From Faecalibacterium sp. UBA7177 (GTDB taxonomy: Bacteria > Bacillota > Clostridia > Oscillospirales > Ruminococcaceae), in NCBI GenBank assembly GCA_002491225.1, contig DKVN01000041.1, positions 9,803 to 40,073 on the forward strand: DNA of 30,271 nt, read 5' to 3'. The number at the start of each line of letters is the position of its first letter. The stretch's first letter is position 1. Positions 14,611-21,900 of this stretch are shown here, piece after piece. Below the pieces are notes generated by a model. It made no database searches. It was not told the DNA's origin and was given only the letters and a program-made list of their open reading frames with translations. Made by a program: the position numbers and the translations under genes.

Positions 14611-15444
14611 TCACTCCCGGGTCTCGTCCCGCAGGGTCTCGGCGAGGTCGGCGCGCAGCAGCGCGCGGGCGCCCAGCCAGTAGGCGAGGCCCACGAGGGC
14701 AAACACCGCAAGCACAAAGCAAAGCAGCGGCAGCACCGGCGCTTCGGCCCAAAACTCGGCCGGGTCCAGCTCGCTGGCCCGGATCATGCCCGTTAGCGCC
14801 GCCGCGCCGAGCACGAGCGCGGCCAGCACCGGCCGCCCGGCCAGGGTGAGCGCCTCGCGCGCGAACATCCGCCGCAATTGGGCGGGGGTCATGCCCAGCG
14901 AGGCGTAGCGGGCGATCTCCCGCCGCCGCAGCCGCACAAAGCCCAGCGTGTGGGCAAAGATGCCGACAAGGCCGATCAGCGCCAGATACCCGCAGGCGAG
15001 CCCCAGCACCAGCCGGAACCCGTCGATCATCTCATCGTTTGTCTCGCGCTCGGCGATGCGGTCCTCGGTTTCGGCGGGGATGCCCGCCTCGGCAAGCAGG
15101 GCGGCCAGCGCCTGCCGCAGGCGGGCCAGCTCCGCCGCCCCGGCCCCCTCGGCGGCCAGCAGCCGGATGCGGGGGCCGTCGGTCAGCTGGATCCCGGGGC
15201 ATGCGCCCTCCCCTCCCCCTTGCAGCTGGCGCCAGAGGGTCTCGGGCAGAAAGAGCGCCATGCTGTGGCGGTCGTACTCCTCGCGCAGCAGGGGCGGGGT
15301 TTCGGCATAGCCCAGCAGCGGCAGGGCGGCGGCCTGTGCCGCATTCTCCGCGCCCTCCGCTCCCGCGAGGGTCAGCCGGGCAAGGCCGGGCTGCAAAAAG
15401 GGGAGATACGCCGGGTGGCGGAAGCTGCTGTGCAGGCTTCCCAC
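14611..15444 (-). CDS. FtsX-like ABC permease, C-terminal fragment after a frameshift
   Basis: The C-terminal part (277 codons from the first possible start) of one large permease whose N-terminal part lies just upstream in another frame. It contains the second FtsX domain: three or four membrane segments (GLACGYLALIGLVGIFAHTL, VLAALVLGAAALTGMI, PLLCFVLAVFALVGLAYWLG) and the coupling loop LRRREIARYASLGMTPAQLRRMF. The only start is a GTG at 15444 inside the junction, which has no clear ribosome binding site. It is therefore unlikely to be an independent gene. Adding one base in the C run at 15440-15442 (a G run in the mRNA) joins both parts into about 765 residues, a usual size for this family. 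Confidence 0.85.
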   Translation of the reverse strand: MGSLHSSFRHPAYLPFLQPGLARLTLAGAEGAENAAQAAALPLLGYAETPPLLREEYDRHSMALFLPETLWRQLQGGGEGACPGIQLTDGPRIRLLAAEGAGAAELARLRQALAALLAEAGIPAETEDRIAERETNDEMIDGFRLVLGLACGYLALIGLVGIFAHTLGFVRLRRREIARYASLGMTPAQLRRMFAREALTLAGRPVLAALVLGAAALTGMIRASELDPAEFWAEAPVLPLLCFVLAVFALVGLAYWLGARALLRADLAETLRDETRE

Positions 15445-16907
15445 ACCCGGTCGCAGGCCACCGCGCCGTCCAGCCGCCGGGGCAGGCCCTGGGCGGCGCA
15501 GTAGTCCACAAAGGCGGCATCGTCCAGGATCACCAGCTCGGCCGGTACGGGGAAGGCCTCCCCCTCCGCCGCCGCGCCGGTCAGGGCCTCATAGCCGCCC
15601 AGCGCCTGCAGCGGGCTGCTCTGGTCCGCCGCGGTTAGCAGCACCCTCCCCCCGGCCCGCTGGTAGACCGCCGCCTCCCGCACGCCGGGCAGCGCGGCGA
15701 GGCGGGGCTTTAAGGCAAAGGCATCGGCCAGGGCCGGGCTTTCCGGGCCCTCTGCGCCGCCCGGCAGCGTAGCCATCACGTCCCAGGCCGACTGGTATCG
15801 CTCAAAATAGGTGTAGCGGGTGCTGATCTGGGAGAGGGTGAAAAAGCCCTCGATCAGCACAAAGGCCAGAAAGGCGAGGGTCAGCGAGAGGGTGCCGGTG
15901 CGCAGCGCCTGCCGCTGGCTGCGCAGCGCGGCGGCGGCGAGCAATCCCTCCGGGCTGCGGGGCCCAGCCAGCCGGGGCAGCCGGGCAAGCAGGCCGCGCC
16001 GAACCGGGGCGGGGCGCTCGGGCAGGCCCCGCAGCGCCTCGAGCGGGGTCAGACGGCAAAGACGCGCAGCGGGCAGCAGGGCCGAGAGCAGGATGGTGCC
16101 GAACCCGGCCAGCAGCGCGGCGGTTAGGATGGCGGGGTGGCAGGCAAACCCGGCCTCGGCCTGCCCCTGCACGATGCCCAGCTGGGCCCGGAATCGCAGC
16201 AGCGCCCCGATGCTGAGGGCCGACAGCCCCACCCCCGCCCCCAGCCCGGCCAGACAGGGCAGGGCGGTGAGGGCGAGCGCCTGCCCCACCAGCCGCCGCA
16301 GCAGCTGCCCCGGCGTGGCCCCGATGCTTGCGAGGACGCCCAGCTCCCGCAGCTTGTCCCGCATCTCGACCGCGAAGCTGCTTTGCAGGATGAGCACCAG
16401 CGAGAGGCAGGCGATGCCCAGAACGGCCAGATAAAAGGGCAGCAGCAGCCGGGGGGCGGTGTCCCCCGGCGCGCGGACGAGCAAAAGGGCCAGAAGCTCC
16501 TCGTGGTATTGCAGGGTGTTTTGGGCGAGGGCGGCGTCATGGTCGAGCCCCAGCGCCGCGGCGATGAGCGGTCCCTCGTCCGGCGCGGCGCTGGCCGGGG
16601 AAAAGACGAGTTCGAGGGCCGTGGTGGGGGCGGCATCGGCATCAGAGCCTCCGGCGGCCGGGCAGAGCGAAGCCCGCGCCACATGGGCAAAGCCGCGCAG
16701 CTCGGTCAGCTGCGCCTCGCTGAACTGGCCGGTGATGCGCAGCTGCCAATCCCCTTCCGCGGCGGTCAGGCGGCGCAGGTCGTCCAGCCAGATGTTGTAA
16801 AACAGGGTGCAGAGCATCGTTAAAAACAGCACCGCGAAACAGCTCACCGCCGCGGCCCCGATGGCGGCGGGGCGCTTGGCGCGGCGGAAGAAAGCGTCTT
16901 GTCCCAT
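15372..16907 (-). CDS. FtsX-like ABC permease, N-terminal fragment before a frameshift
   Basis: The N-terminal part of an ABC export permease. One membrane segment (about 18-38) is followed by an extracellular region. The first FtsX domain follows, with LLPFYLAVLGIACLSLVLIL, KLRELGVLASIGATPGQLLRRL and two more segments. Another anchor (LTLAFLAFVLIEGFF) and a large extracellular domain precede the break. The frame shifts after DRVW, adding 22 unrelated residues before the stop. The expected continuation (GSLHSSFRHPAYLPF) is present in the other frame. The start is ATG 16907 with GGAGG 8 nt upstream; a GTG at 16916 overlapping the ATPase stop is an alternative. It is the partner of the ATPase gene just upstream. 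Confidence 0.88.
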   Translation of the reverse strand: MGQDAFFRRAKRPAAIGAAAVSCFAVLFLTMLCTLFYNIWLDDLRRLTAAEGDWQLRITGQFSEAQLTELRGFAHVARASLCPAAGGSDADAAPTTALELVFSPASAAPDEGPLIAAALGLDHDAALAQNTLQYHEELLALLLVRAPGDTAPRLLLPFYLAVLGIACLSLVLILQSSFAVEMRDKLRELGVLASIGATPGQLLRRLVGQALALTALPCLAGLGAGVGLSALSIGALLRFRAQLGIVQGQAEAGFACHPAILTAALLAGFGTILLSALLPAARLCRLTPLEALRGLPERPAPVRRGLLARLPRLAGPRSPEGLLAAAALRSQRQALRTGTLSLTLAFLAFVLIEGFFTLSQISTRYTYFERYQSAWDVMATLPGGAEGPESPALADAFALKPRLAALPGVREAAVYQRAGGRVLLTAADQSSPLQALGGYEALTGAAAEGEAFPVPAELVILDDAAFVDYCAAQGLPRRLDGAVACDRVWEACTAASATRRISPFCSPALPG

Positions 16908-16912
16908 CCCGC

Positions 16913-17593
16913 TCACCTCCGCGCCTCATCCCGCAGGATGCGGCCGTCCTCCATCGTGAGGATGCGGTCCGCCCCCAGCGCGATGGATTCGTCATGGGTC
17001 ACCAGCAGGATGGTCTGCCCCATGCTGCGATTGGCAAGCCGCAGCAGGTCCAGCACCTCGCGGGCGTTTTTGCGGTCGAGGTTGCCGGTGGGCTCGTCCG
17101 CCAGCAGCAGGGCCGGGCGGTAGAGCATCGCCCGCGCGATGGCCGCCCGCTGCTGCTGCCCGCCCGAGAGCTGGCTGGGCATCGCGTCGAGTTTATTGGC
17201 GATGCCGAGGGTATCGGTCAGCTGGGCGAAATACGCCTCGTCCGGCCTGCGGCCGTCCAGCTGCAGGGGCAGCAGGATGTTCTGCCGCACCGTGAGGGTG
17301 GGCACCAGATTGTAAAACTGGTAGACGATGCCCACCTTGCGGCGGCGGAAGAGGGCGGCCTGGGTGCGGGTCATGCCGGTGAGCGGGGTGCCGTCCACCA
17401 GCACCTGGCCGGAGGTGGGGGTGTCCACGCTGCCCAGAATGTGCAGCAGGGTGGATTTGCCCGAGCCCGAGGCCCCCACCACCGCCGCGAACTCGCCCCG
17501 CTCCATCACAAGATCGACCCCGGCCAGGGCGGTGACCTGCGCCTCGCCGCTGCCGTAGCGTTTGGTCAGGCCCTCGCATCGCAAAAGTTCCAT
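16913..17593 (-). CDS. ABC transporter ATP-binding protein (MacB/LolD type)
   Basis: The 226-residue ATPase subunit that powers the neighbouring FtsX-like permease. Walker A is GASGSGKST (40-48), the Q-loop is YQFYNLVPTLT, the signature is LSGGQQQR (142-149), Walker B is ALLLADEPTG (161-170) and the H-loop is VTHD (H200). ADEPTGNLD is typical of the MacB/LolD/BceA group, which pairs with FtsX-type permeases in lipoprotein, peptide or antibiotic export. The length is normal. The gene lies 181 bp downstream of a histidine kinase gene on the same strand; that gap holds a PHO-box-like repeat and a -10-like element. This suggests induction by the adjacent two-component system. Confidence 0.95.
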   Translation of the reverse strand: MELLRCEGLTKRYGSGEAQVTALAGVDLVMERGEFAAVVGASGSGKSTLLHILGSVDTPTSGQVLVDGTPLTGMTRTQAALFRRRKVGIVYQFYNLVPTLTVRQNILLPLQLDGRRPDEAYFAQLTDTLGIANKLDAMPSQLSGGQQQRAAIARAMLYRPALLLADEPTGNLDRKNAREVLDLLRLANRSMGQTILLVTHDESIALGADRILTMEDGRILRDEARR

Positions 17594-17667
17594 TGTATCG
17601 TCGTCCTTTCCGATTTGACAGGGGGCGGGGCAGCTTTCCGACCGTCCGCTCCCCTGCTCTTGGCCTG

Positions 17668-17701
17668 TATCTTACCACCGCAAGGTGACAGGACGGTGAC
17701 A
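17668..17701 (-). promoter_or_regulatory. PHO-box-like direct repeat and -10 upstream of the ABC operon
   Basis: On the minus strand TGTCACC occurs twice (17701-17695 and 17690-17684), separated by GTCC, an exact 11-bp period. A TAAGAT element (17674-17669) lies 9 bp downstream, and no normal -35 is present. Direct 7-bp repeats with 4-bp spacers next to a -10 are the classical target layout of OmpR/PhoB-family activators, and TGTCA is the PHO-box half-site core. The regulator encoded at 19100-19810 is the likely binder, by inference. Confidence 0.55.
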
Positions 17702-17774
17702 AGGGGGCGAATTGAGCGGACAAGCGACCGTTTTGCGGATCTGCGGGGCGGCACAAAGCGGGCCTGTCCCCTTT

Positions 17775-19103
17775 TCACCGCGGGTAGAGCCGCACCGAGA
17801 ACCGCGCCCCGCCGGTGGGGCGATTTTCGGCGGTGAGGACGCCGTTTTGGGCCTCGATGAGCTGTCTTGCCAGCGCCAGCCCGATGCCCGCCCCCTGGCC
17901 CGCGGCCCGGCTGCCCCGGTAGAACCGCTCAAAGAGGTGGGGCAGCTCCTTTTGCGCAAAGCCCGGGCCCTCGTCCTCGATGGTCAGCTCGAGATAGAGC
18001 GGGTTTTGGGCATACCCGCACCGGATACAGCCGCCGGGCGGGCTGTGCTCGGCGCAGTTTTTCATCAGGTTGAGCAGCGCCTCCACCGTCCAGTCAAGGT
18101 CTCCGGTAAAGCCCGCGGGGCCCTGCTCGGGCAGCTCCACCCGGAGGCCCGCGGCCTGCGGCAGCGAGAGCAGGGTTTCGGCGGCCAGGCTCAGGGCGGT
18201 GTAGGCGTCCACCGGCGCGCGGGCGAGCGGCAGCACCCCCGCGTCGATGCGGGAGAGGGTGAGCAGCGCTTGGCCCAGCGCATCGAGCCGCTGCAGCTGG
18301 CCGCGGGCCCGGGCGAGGGGGGCGGCGGGCAGAGCGGCGGCCCCACCGTCCGGCCTGCTTTGGGGCGGGGCGGCCTGCTCCAGCAGCTGCAAATTGGCCG
18401 AGGCGGCGGCGATGGGGGTTTTCATCTGGTGGGCGATGTCGGCCAGGTTTTGGGCATAGCGGGCGCGCGCCGCCTCGGCCTTTTGCCGGGTGGTTTGCAG
18501 GGCGGTGACGGTTTTGTACAGCTCATCCCGCAGCCGGCCAAATTCATCCCCGACCGGGGCGGGCAAAAGGCCGGCACCCGCCCCGGCCCTGCCCTGATTC
18601 AACCGGTCGAGATCATCCGCCAGTGCCGCGGCGCTTTGCCGCCTGCGCCGCCGGGCAAACGCCAGCACCGCCCAGACCAGCAGCCCGGCCAGCAGGGCGG
18701 CCGCCGCCGCGGCCCAGAGGGCAAAAGCGGCGAGGGGAAGCTCCGCGGGACGGTAGCCGTACCCGCGCAAAAAGGCCTCGGCCTCGGCAGGCGGGATAGG
18801 CGGCAGGCCCGCCCCGGCCCCCGCCGCCCCAAGCAGCGGGCGCAGGGCCGCCAGCACCGCCTGCCGCGCCTCCGCGCCCGCCCGCGCCGTGCCATAGGCA
18901 AGCCGGGCAAGCTGGGAAAACTGCGCCTGCCGGGCAGCGCACCATGTCGCCGCGGCCCCCGCCGCCGCGCCCAGCAGCGCCGCCGCCAGCAGAGGCAGCA
19001 GGCCGCCCGTGCGGCCCCGGCATGCGGTTTGCTGCCGCGGCCCCGGCGTGGGGGGCGCGGCGGCGGGCGTTTTTTCGGCTCGATCGCGGTTTTCTCGGCT
19101 CAT
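17775..19103 (-). CDS. Sensor histidine kinase of the ABC-linked two-component system
   Basis: A 442-residue membrane kinase. The first membrane segment is at about 34-54; an Ala-rich extracellular region of about 68 residues and a second segment (123-150) follow. The H-box DIAHQMKTPIAA contains H225, the N-box is VEALLNLMKNCAEHS, the G1 box IEDEGPGF and the G2 box GAGIGLALA. The start ATG 19103 overlaps the regulator stop as ATGA. The gene is very GC-rich and Ala-rich, so the extracellular region cannot be assigned to a known sensor fold. Position between its regulator and an ABC exporter suggests it senses the exported or envelope-damaging compound. Confidence 0.93.
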   Translation of the reverse strand: MSRENRDRAEKTPAAAPPTPGPRQQTACRGRTGGLLPLLAAALLGAAAGAAATWCAARQAQFSQLARLAYGTARAGAEARQAVLAALRPLLGAAGAGAGLPPIPPAEAEAFLRGYGYRPAELPLAAFALWAAAAAALLAGLLVWAVLAFARRRRRQSAAALADDLDRLNQGRAGAGAGLLPAPVGDEFGRLRDELYKTVTALQTTRQKAEAARARYAQNLADIAHQMKTPIAAASANLQLLEQAAPPQSRPDGGAAALPAAPLARARGQLQRLDALGQALLTLSRIDAGVLPLARAPVDAYTALSLAAETLLSLPQAAGLRVELPEQGPAGFTGDLDWTVEALLNLMKNCAEHSPPGGCIRCGYAQNPLYLELTIEDEGPGFAQKELPHLFERFYRGSRAAGQGAGIGLALARQLIEAQNGVLTAENRPTGGARFSVRLYPR

Positions 19104-19810
19104 TCGGTATCCTCCATCCGGTAGCCCAGGCTGCGCACCGTTTTCAGACAGGGCGGGTCGCTCAGCTTCTCCCGCAGCCGTTTGACCGTTACGGTGAGGG
19201 TGTTGTCCCCCACAAAGCTGCCCTGCGCGTCCCACAGCTGTTCGAGCAGCCGGGCCCGGGTGAGGGTGCGGCCCTTGTTTTGCAGCAAAAGCAGCAGCAG
19301 GCGGTACTCGGCCCCGGTCAGCGGCACCGGCCGCTCCCCCTGCCAGACCGCCGCCTGCTCGGTGTCCAGCCGGATCTCGTCGCAGCGCAGCAGGCTGCCC
19401 GCCTCGCCGAGGGTGCGGCGCAGCACCGCCCGGATGCGCCCGGCCAGCACCTCGAGCAGAAAGGGCTTGGTGAGGTAGTCGTCCCCGCCCGCCTCCAGCC
19501 CGGCCACGATGTCCCGCGCGTCGTCCCGCACCGTGAGGAAGATCACCGGCAGGCCCGGCCAGCGCTGGCGCAGCCAGCGGCAGAGCGCGTCTCCCCCGCC
19601 GTCCGGCAGGTTCCAGTCCAGCAGGACAAGGTCGGGGCGGCGGGCCAGCAGGGCCTGCCGTGCGGCATCCGCGCTGCCAAACGCCCGCACCTCGCAGCCG
19701 CGCAGGGTCAGGTATTCGGCCACCGTCCCGGCCAGGGCGGCATCGTCCTCGACCTCCCAGACCGTGACCGTCCGGCCCGGGGCAATGGCTTGCGGCGTTT
19801 GCTGGGGCAT
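19100..19810 (-). CDS. Response regulator (OmpR/PhoB family)
   Basis: A 236-residue regulator. The receiver domain has D22/D23, phospho-acceptor D65 (LVLLDWNLPDGGG), T93 (VIFLTVRDD) and K115 (YLTKPF). The winged-helix DNA-binding domain follows (LTGAEYRLLLLLLQNKGRTLTRARLLEQLW, then LTVTVKRLREKL and VRSLGYRM). The start is ATG 19810, with AAGGAGG 7 nt before it; two further ATGs upstream lack that spacing. It probably activates the ABC genes through the repeat at 17684-17701. An inverted repeat (GCCGGT 19832-19837, ACCGGC 19845-19850) lies just upstream of the ribosome binding site and could fold in the leader. Confidence 0.95.
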   Translation of the reverse strand: MPQQTPQAIAPGRTVTVWEVEDDAALAGTVAEYLTLRGCEVRAFGSADAARQALLARRPDLVLLDWNLPDGGGDALCRWLRQRWPGLPVIFLTVRDDARDIVAGLEAGGDDYLTKPFLLEVLAGRIRAVLRRTLGEAGSLLRCDEIRLDTEQAAVWQGERPVPLTGAEYRLLLLLLQNKGRTLTRARLLEQLWDAQGSFVGDNTLTVTVKRLREKLSDPPCLKTVRSLGYRMEDTE

Positions 19811-19864
19811 GGGGCATCCTCCTTGCTGTTGGCCGGTTTTGCGCACCGGCTTATGCTTATAATG

Positions 19865-19905
19865 GCAGCGTCCCGGCAGCCAGTCTGGGGCCGCCGGGAC
19901 GCTGC
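19865..19905 (-). terminator. Terminator-like hairpin after the transaldolase gene
   Basis: GCAGCGTCCCGGC (19865-19877) and GCCGGGACGCTGC (19893-19905) form a perfect 13-bp stem with a 15-nt loop. On the minus strand it is followed by CATTATAAG, a weak tract. It separates the transaldolase gene from the response regulator gene on the same strand. Confidence 0.6.
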
Positions 19906-19924
19906 TGATTTTCTGATGGGGCGC

Positions 19925-20581
19925 TTACTCGCCAAACACCTTTTTGTAGTCGGCCTGGAACTTGGCGATCCCGGCGTCGGTGAGGGGGTGCTTGGTCATC
20001 TGCACCAGCACCGAGTAGGGCACGGTGGCGATATCCGCCCCGGCGAGGGCGCAGTCAGTGACATGGATGGGGTTGCGCACGCTGGCCGCGATGATCTCGG
20101 TGTGAATGTCGTCGTACTGGGCAAAGATGTCCGAGATGGTGTTGATGAGGTCGATGCCGGGCATCGAGATATCGTCCAGCCGCCCGAGGAAGGGGCTGAC
20201 ATAGCTGGCCCCGGCGCGGGCGGCCAGCAGGGCCTGGTTGGCGCTGAAGATCAGGGTGCAGTTGGTCTTGATGCCCTCGGCGGCCAGCACCTTGATGGCC
20301 TTGAGGCCCTCGACGGTCATCGGGATCTTGACCACCATGTTGGGGTGGATGGCGGCGATCTCGCGGCCCTCGGCGATCATCCCGGCGGCGTCCACCGTGG
20401 TGGCCTTGACCTCGCCCGAGATGGGGCCGTCCACCAGGGCGGTGATCTCGCGGATGACCTGGGCGAAATCGCGGCCCTCCTTGGCGATCAGGCTGGGGTT
20501 GGTGGTGACGCCGCAGATGATGCCCATCTCGGCGGCTTCGCGGATCTCCTCGACATTGGCGGTGTCAATGAAAAATTTCAT
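19925..20581 (-). CDS. tal: Transaldolase (small FSA/TalC-type)
   Basis: A 218-residue TIM-barrel aldolase of the short transaldolase/fructose-6-phosphate aldolase family. The Schiff-base lysine is K85 (MVVKIPMT). MKFFIDTANVEEIREA, GVTTNPSLIAKEG and SYVSPFLGRLDD are family signatures. Residue 131 is Phe (VSPFLGR) and the motif at 56-60 is GEVKA. True FSA enzymes have Tyr at 131 and a Gln near 59, so this is predicted to be a transaldolase moving dihydroxyacetone units in the non-oxidative pentose phosphate pathway. It diverges from the transketolase pair. The start ATG has GGATAAGGAGAG upstream. Confidence 0.95.
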   Translation of the reverse strand: MKFFIDTANVEEIREAAEMGIICGVTTNPSLIAKEGRDFAQVIREITALVDGPISGEVKATTVDAAGMIAEGREIAAIHPNMVVKIPMTVEGLKAIKVLAAEGIKTNCTLIFSANQALLAARAGASYVSPFLGRLDDISMPGIDLINTISDIFAQYDDIHTEIIAASVRNPIHVTDCALAGADIATVPYSVLVQMTKHPLTDAGIAKFQADYKKVFGE

Positions 20582-20613
20582 GCTGGTCTCTCCTTATCCT
20601 TTGCGTTTTGTGG

Positions 20614-20661
20614 GCGGCGCTTTGTCCGGCCGGCCGGGGCCGGGCCAGCAGAAAGCGCCGC
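20614..20661 (-). other. Long inverted repeat in the tal leader
   Basis: GCGGCGCTTT (20614-20623) pairs with AAAGCGCCGC (20652-20661), a perfect 10-bp outer stem around a GGCC-rich interior that can pair further. It lies in the predicted tal 5' leader. On the plus strand it is followed by a T run (20669-20675), but no plus-strand gene precedes it. Confidence 0.45.
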
Positions 20662-20736
20662 TTGATCCTTTTTTTGGGGGGTGCAGCGTATCAACCTGCT
20701 GCTTTCGGGGCGGGGCAGTTCCCGCCGCTGCAATCT

Positions 20737-20745
20737 ATCATACCA
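20737..20745 (-). promoter_or_regulatory. Extended -10 element for tal
   Basis: On the minus strand TGGTATGAT gives a TATGAT hexamer with an upstream TG. No good -35 was found. It predicts a leader of about 150 nt for tal. Confidence 0.35.
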
Positions 20746-20883
20746 CATCCCGCCGCTGACCGCCAGCCCCCGGCCGTAAAATCCGCGGTTTGTGCAAACA
20801 GACGGACAAATCCCCCCGTTTGGGCAAAAATAAGGGCAAAGCTCTTGATTTTTGCCCCAGGGGGCGAATTTGGCCCTGCCGCG

Positions 20884-20912
20884 TTGACTTTGTGTCGGAA
20901 AAAGGGTATTCT
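20884..20912 (+). promoter_or_regulatory. Promoter of the transketolase pair
   Basis: TTGACT (20884-20889) and TATTCT (20907-20912) are separated by 17 bp. Transcription would start near 20919, giving a leader of about 160 nt. Confidence 0.7.
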
Positions 20913-20922
20913 AATATCGTAT

Positions 20923-20979
20923 CGCGCCGCGAGGGTCGACGATCTGCGGCGCGGGGCGGCTCGGGGGCACAGATCGTTG
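20923..20979 (+). promoter_or_regulatory. Mutually exclusive hairpins in the transketolase leader
   Basis: Hairpin A pairs CGCGCCGC (20923-20930) with GCGGCGCG (20946-20953). Hairpin B pairs CGACGATCTG (20937-20946) with CAGATCGTTG (20970-20979), 10 bp with one G-U. They overlap and cannot both form completely, so the leader could switch between two states. No known riboswitch class is recognised. Confidence 0.4.
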
Positions 20980-21078
20980 TTCCGGGGCCGTTTGATTGCT
21001 TGCGAGAACCACCGTCTGACGATGCAGGGCCGCGGCATCCAGCCGCCCAAGGCCCCAAGTTGCAAAGGGAGGGCATTC

Positions 21079-21900
21079 ATGAACACCGCCGAGCTTTCGG
21101 CCGTCTGTAAGCAGGCGCGCCGGGACATCATCAACATGCTGGCCGACGCGGGCAGCGGGCATCCGGGCGGGTCGCTGTCCGCTGTGGAGCTGATGGCTGC
21201 CGTTTACTACACCCAGCTGCGCATCGACCCCCAAAACCCCACCGACCCCGACCGGGACCGCTTTGTGCTGAGCAAGGGCCACGCCGCGCCCTGCCTGTAC
21301 GCCATTTTGGCCGCGAAGGGGTTTTTTCCGCGGGAGGAGCTAAAGCACCTGCGCAAGCTGCACGCGCTGCTGCAGGGGCACCCGGTGATGGGCATCCCCG
21401 GGGTGGAGGCCAGCACCGGCAGCCTGGGGCAGGGGGTCTCGATGGCCACCGGCATGGCGCTGGGGGCCAAGGCCCAGGGCAAGGACATCAGGGTCTACAC
21501 CATCCTCGGGGACGGCGAGCTGCAGGAGGGCCAGGTGTGGGAGGCCGCGATGGCAGCGGCCCACTACAAGCTGGATAACCTGACCGTCATCATCGACAAC
21601 AACGGCCTGCAGATCGACGGGCCGAACGACGCGGTGATGAGCCTGGGCAACATCGCGGCCAAGTACGCCGCCTTTGGCTTTGAGGTACTCGAGCTGGCTG
21701 ACGGGCACGACCTTGAGGCCATCATCGCGGCCCTCAACACCCCGGTGCAGGGCAAGCCCAAGTGCATTTTGGCCCACACGGTCAAGGGCAAGGGCGTTTC
21801 GTATATGGAGAACCAGGTGGGCTGGCACGGCAAGGCCCCCAGCGAGGAGCTGCGGCAGCAGGCGCTGGCCGAGCTGGCGGATGAGGAGGTGAGCTGCTGA
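21079..21900 (+). CDS. Transketolase, N-terminal (TPP-binding) subunit
   Basis: A 273-residue subunit corresponding to the first third of a full-length transketolase. ADAGSGHPGGSLS contains the TPP/substrate histidine H28, followed by FVLSKGHAAPCLYA. The TPP-binding motif is GDGELQEGQVWEA, continuing to NLTVIIDNN. The C-terminal HTVKGKGVSYMENQVGWHGKAP is also conserved. Split transketolases of this kind are common in Clostridia and archaea. The start is ATG 21079, with AAAGGGAGGG upstream; the long upstream open frame is non-coding leader. The stop overlaps the ATG of the second subunit (TGATG), giving coupled 1:1 synthesis. Confidence 0.96.
   Translation: MNTAELSAVCKQARRDIINMLADAGSGHPGGSLSAVELMAAVYYTQLRIDPQNPTDPDRDRFVLSKGHAAPCLYAILAAKGFFPREELKHLRKLHALLQGHPVMGIPGVEASTGSLGQGVSMATGMALGAKAQGKDIRVYTILGDGELQEGQVWEAAMAAAHYKLDNLTVIIDNNGLQIDGPNDAVMSLGNIAAKYAAFGFEVLELADGHDLEAIIAALNTPVQGKPKCILAHTVKGKGVSYMENQVGWHGKAPSEELRQQALAELADEEVSC

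Larger units (their letters stand above)
20582..21078. other. 497-bp divergent regulatory region between tal and the transketolase genes
   Basis: No gene was found here. Going rightward: a foldable tal leader with a large inverted repeat (20614-20661), an extended -10 TATGAT for tal (20742-20737, minus), and an AT-richer stretch of TTTG/CAAA-rich sequence. A plus-strand promoter (20884-20912) comes next, and then a leader of about 160 nt with alternative hairpins before the transketolase ribosome binding site (AAAGGGAGGG). Confidence 0.7.

Noticed and set aside
15372..15444. Programmed -1 ribosomal frameshift in the permease gene
   Set aside because: The junction has no X-XXY-YYZ slippery heptamer, and simple loss of one base from a G run explains the data exactly.
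17712..19124. Long plus-strand open frame opposite the histidine kinase gene
   Set aside because: It is a GC-rich shadow: no ribosome binding site, low-complexity Arg/Gly/Gln composition, and the opposite strand encodes a complete kinase with all motifs.
19858..19863. TATAAT on the plus strand near 19858
   Set aside because: There is no suitable -35 at 16-18 bp and no plus-strand gene downstream; both flanking genes are on the minus strand.
20652..20675. Plus-strand terminator (stem followed by a T run)
   Set aside because: No plus-strand gene precedes it. It is better described as an inverted repeat in the tal leader.
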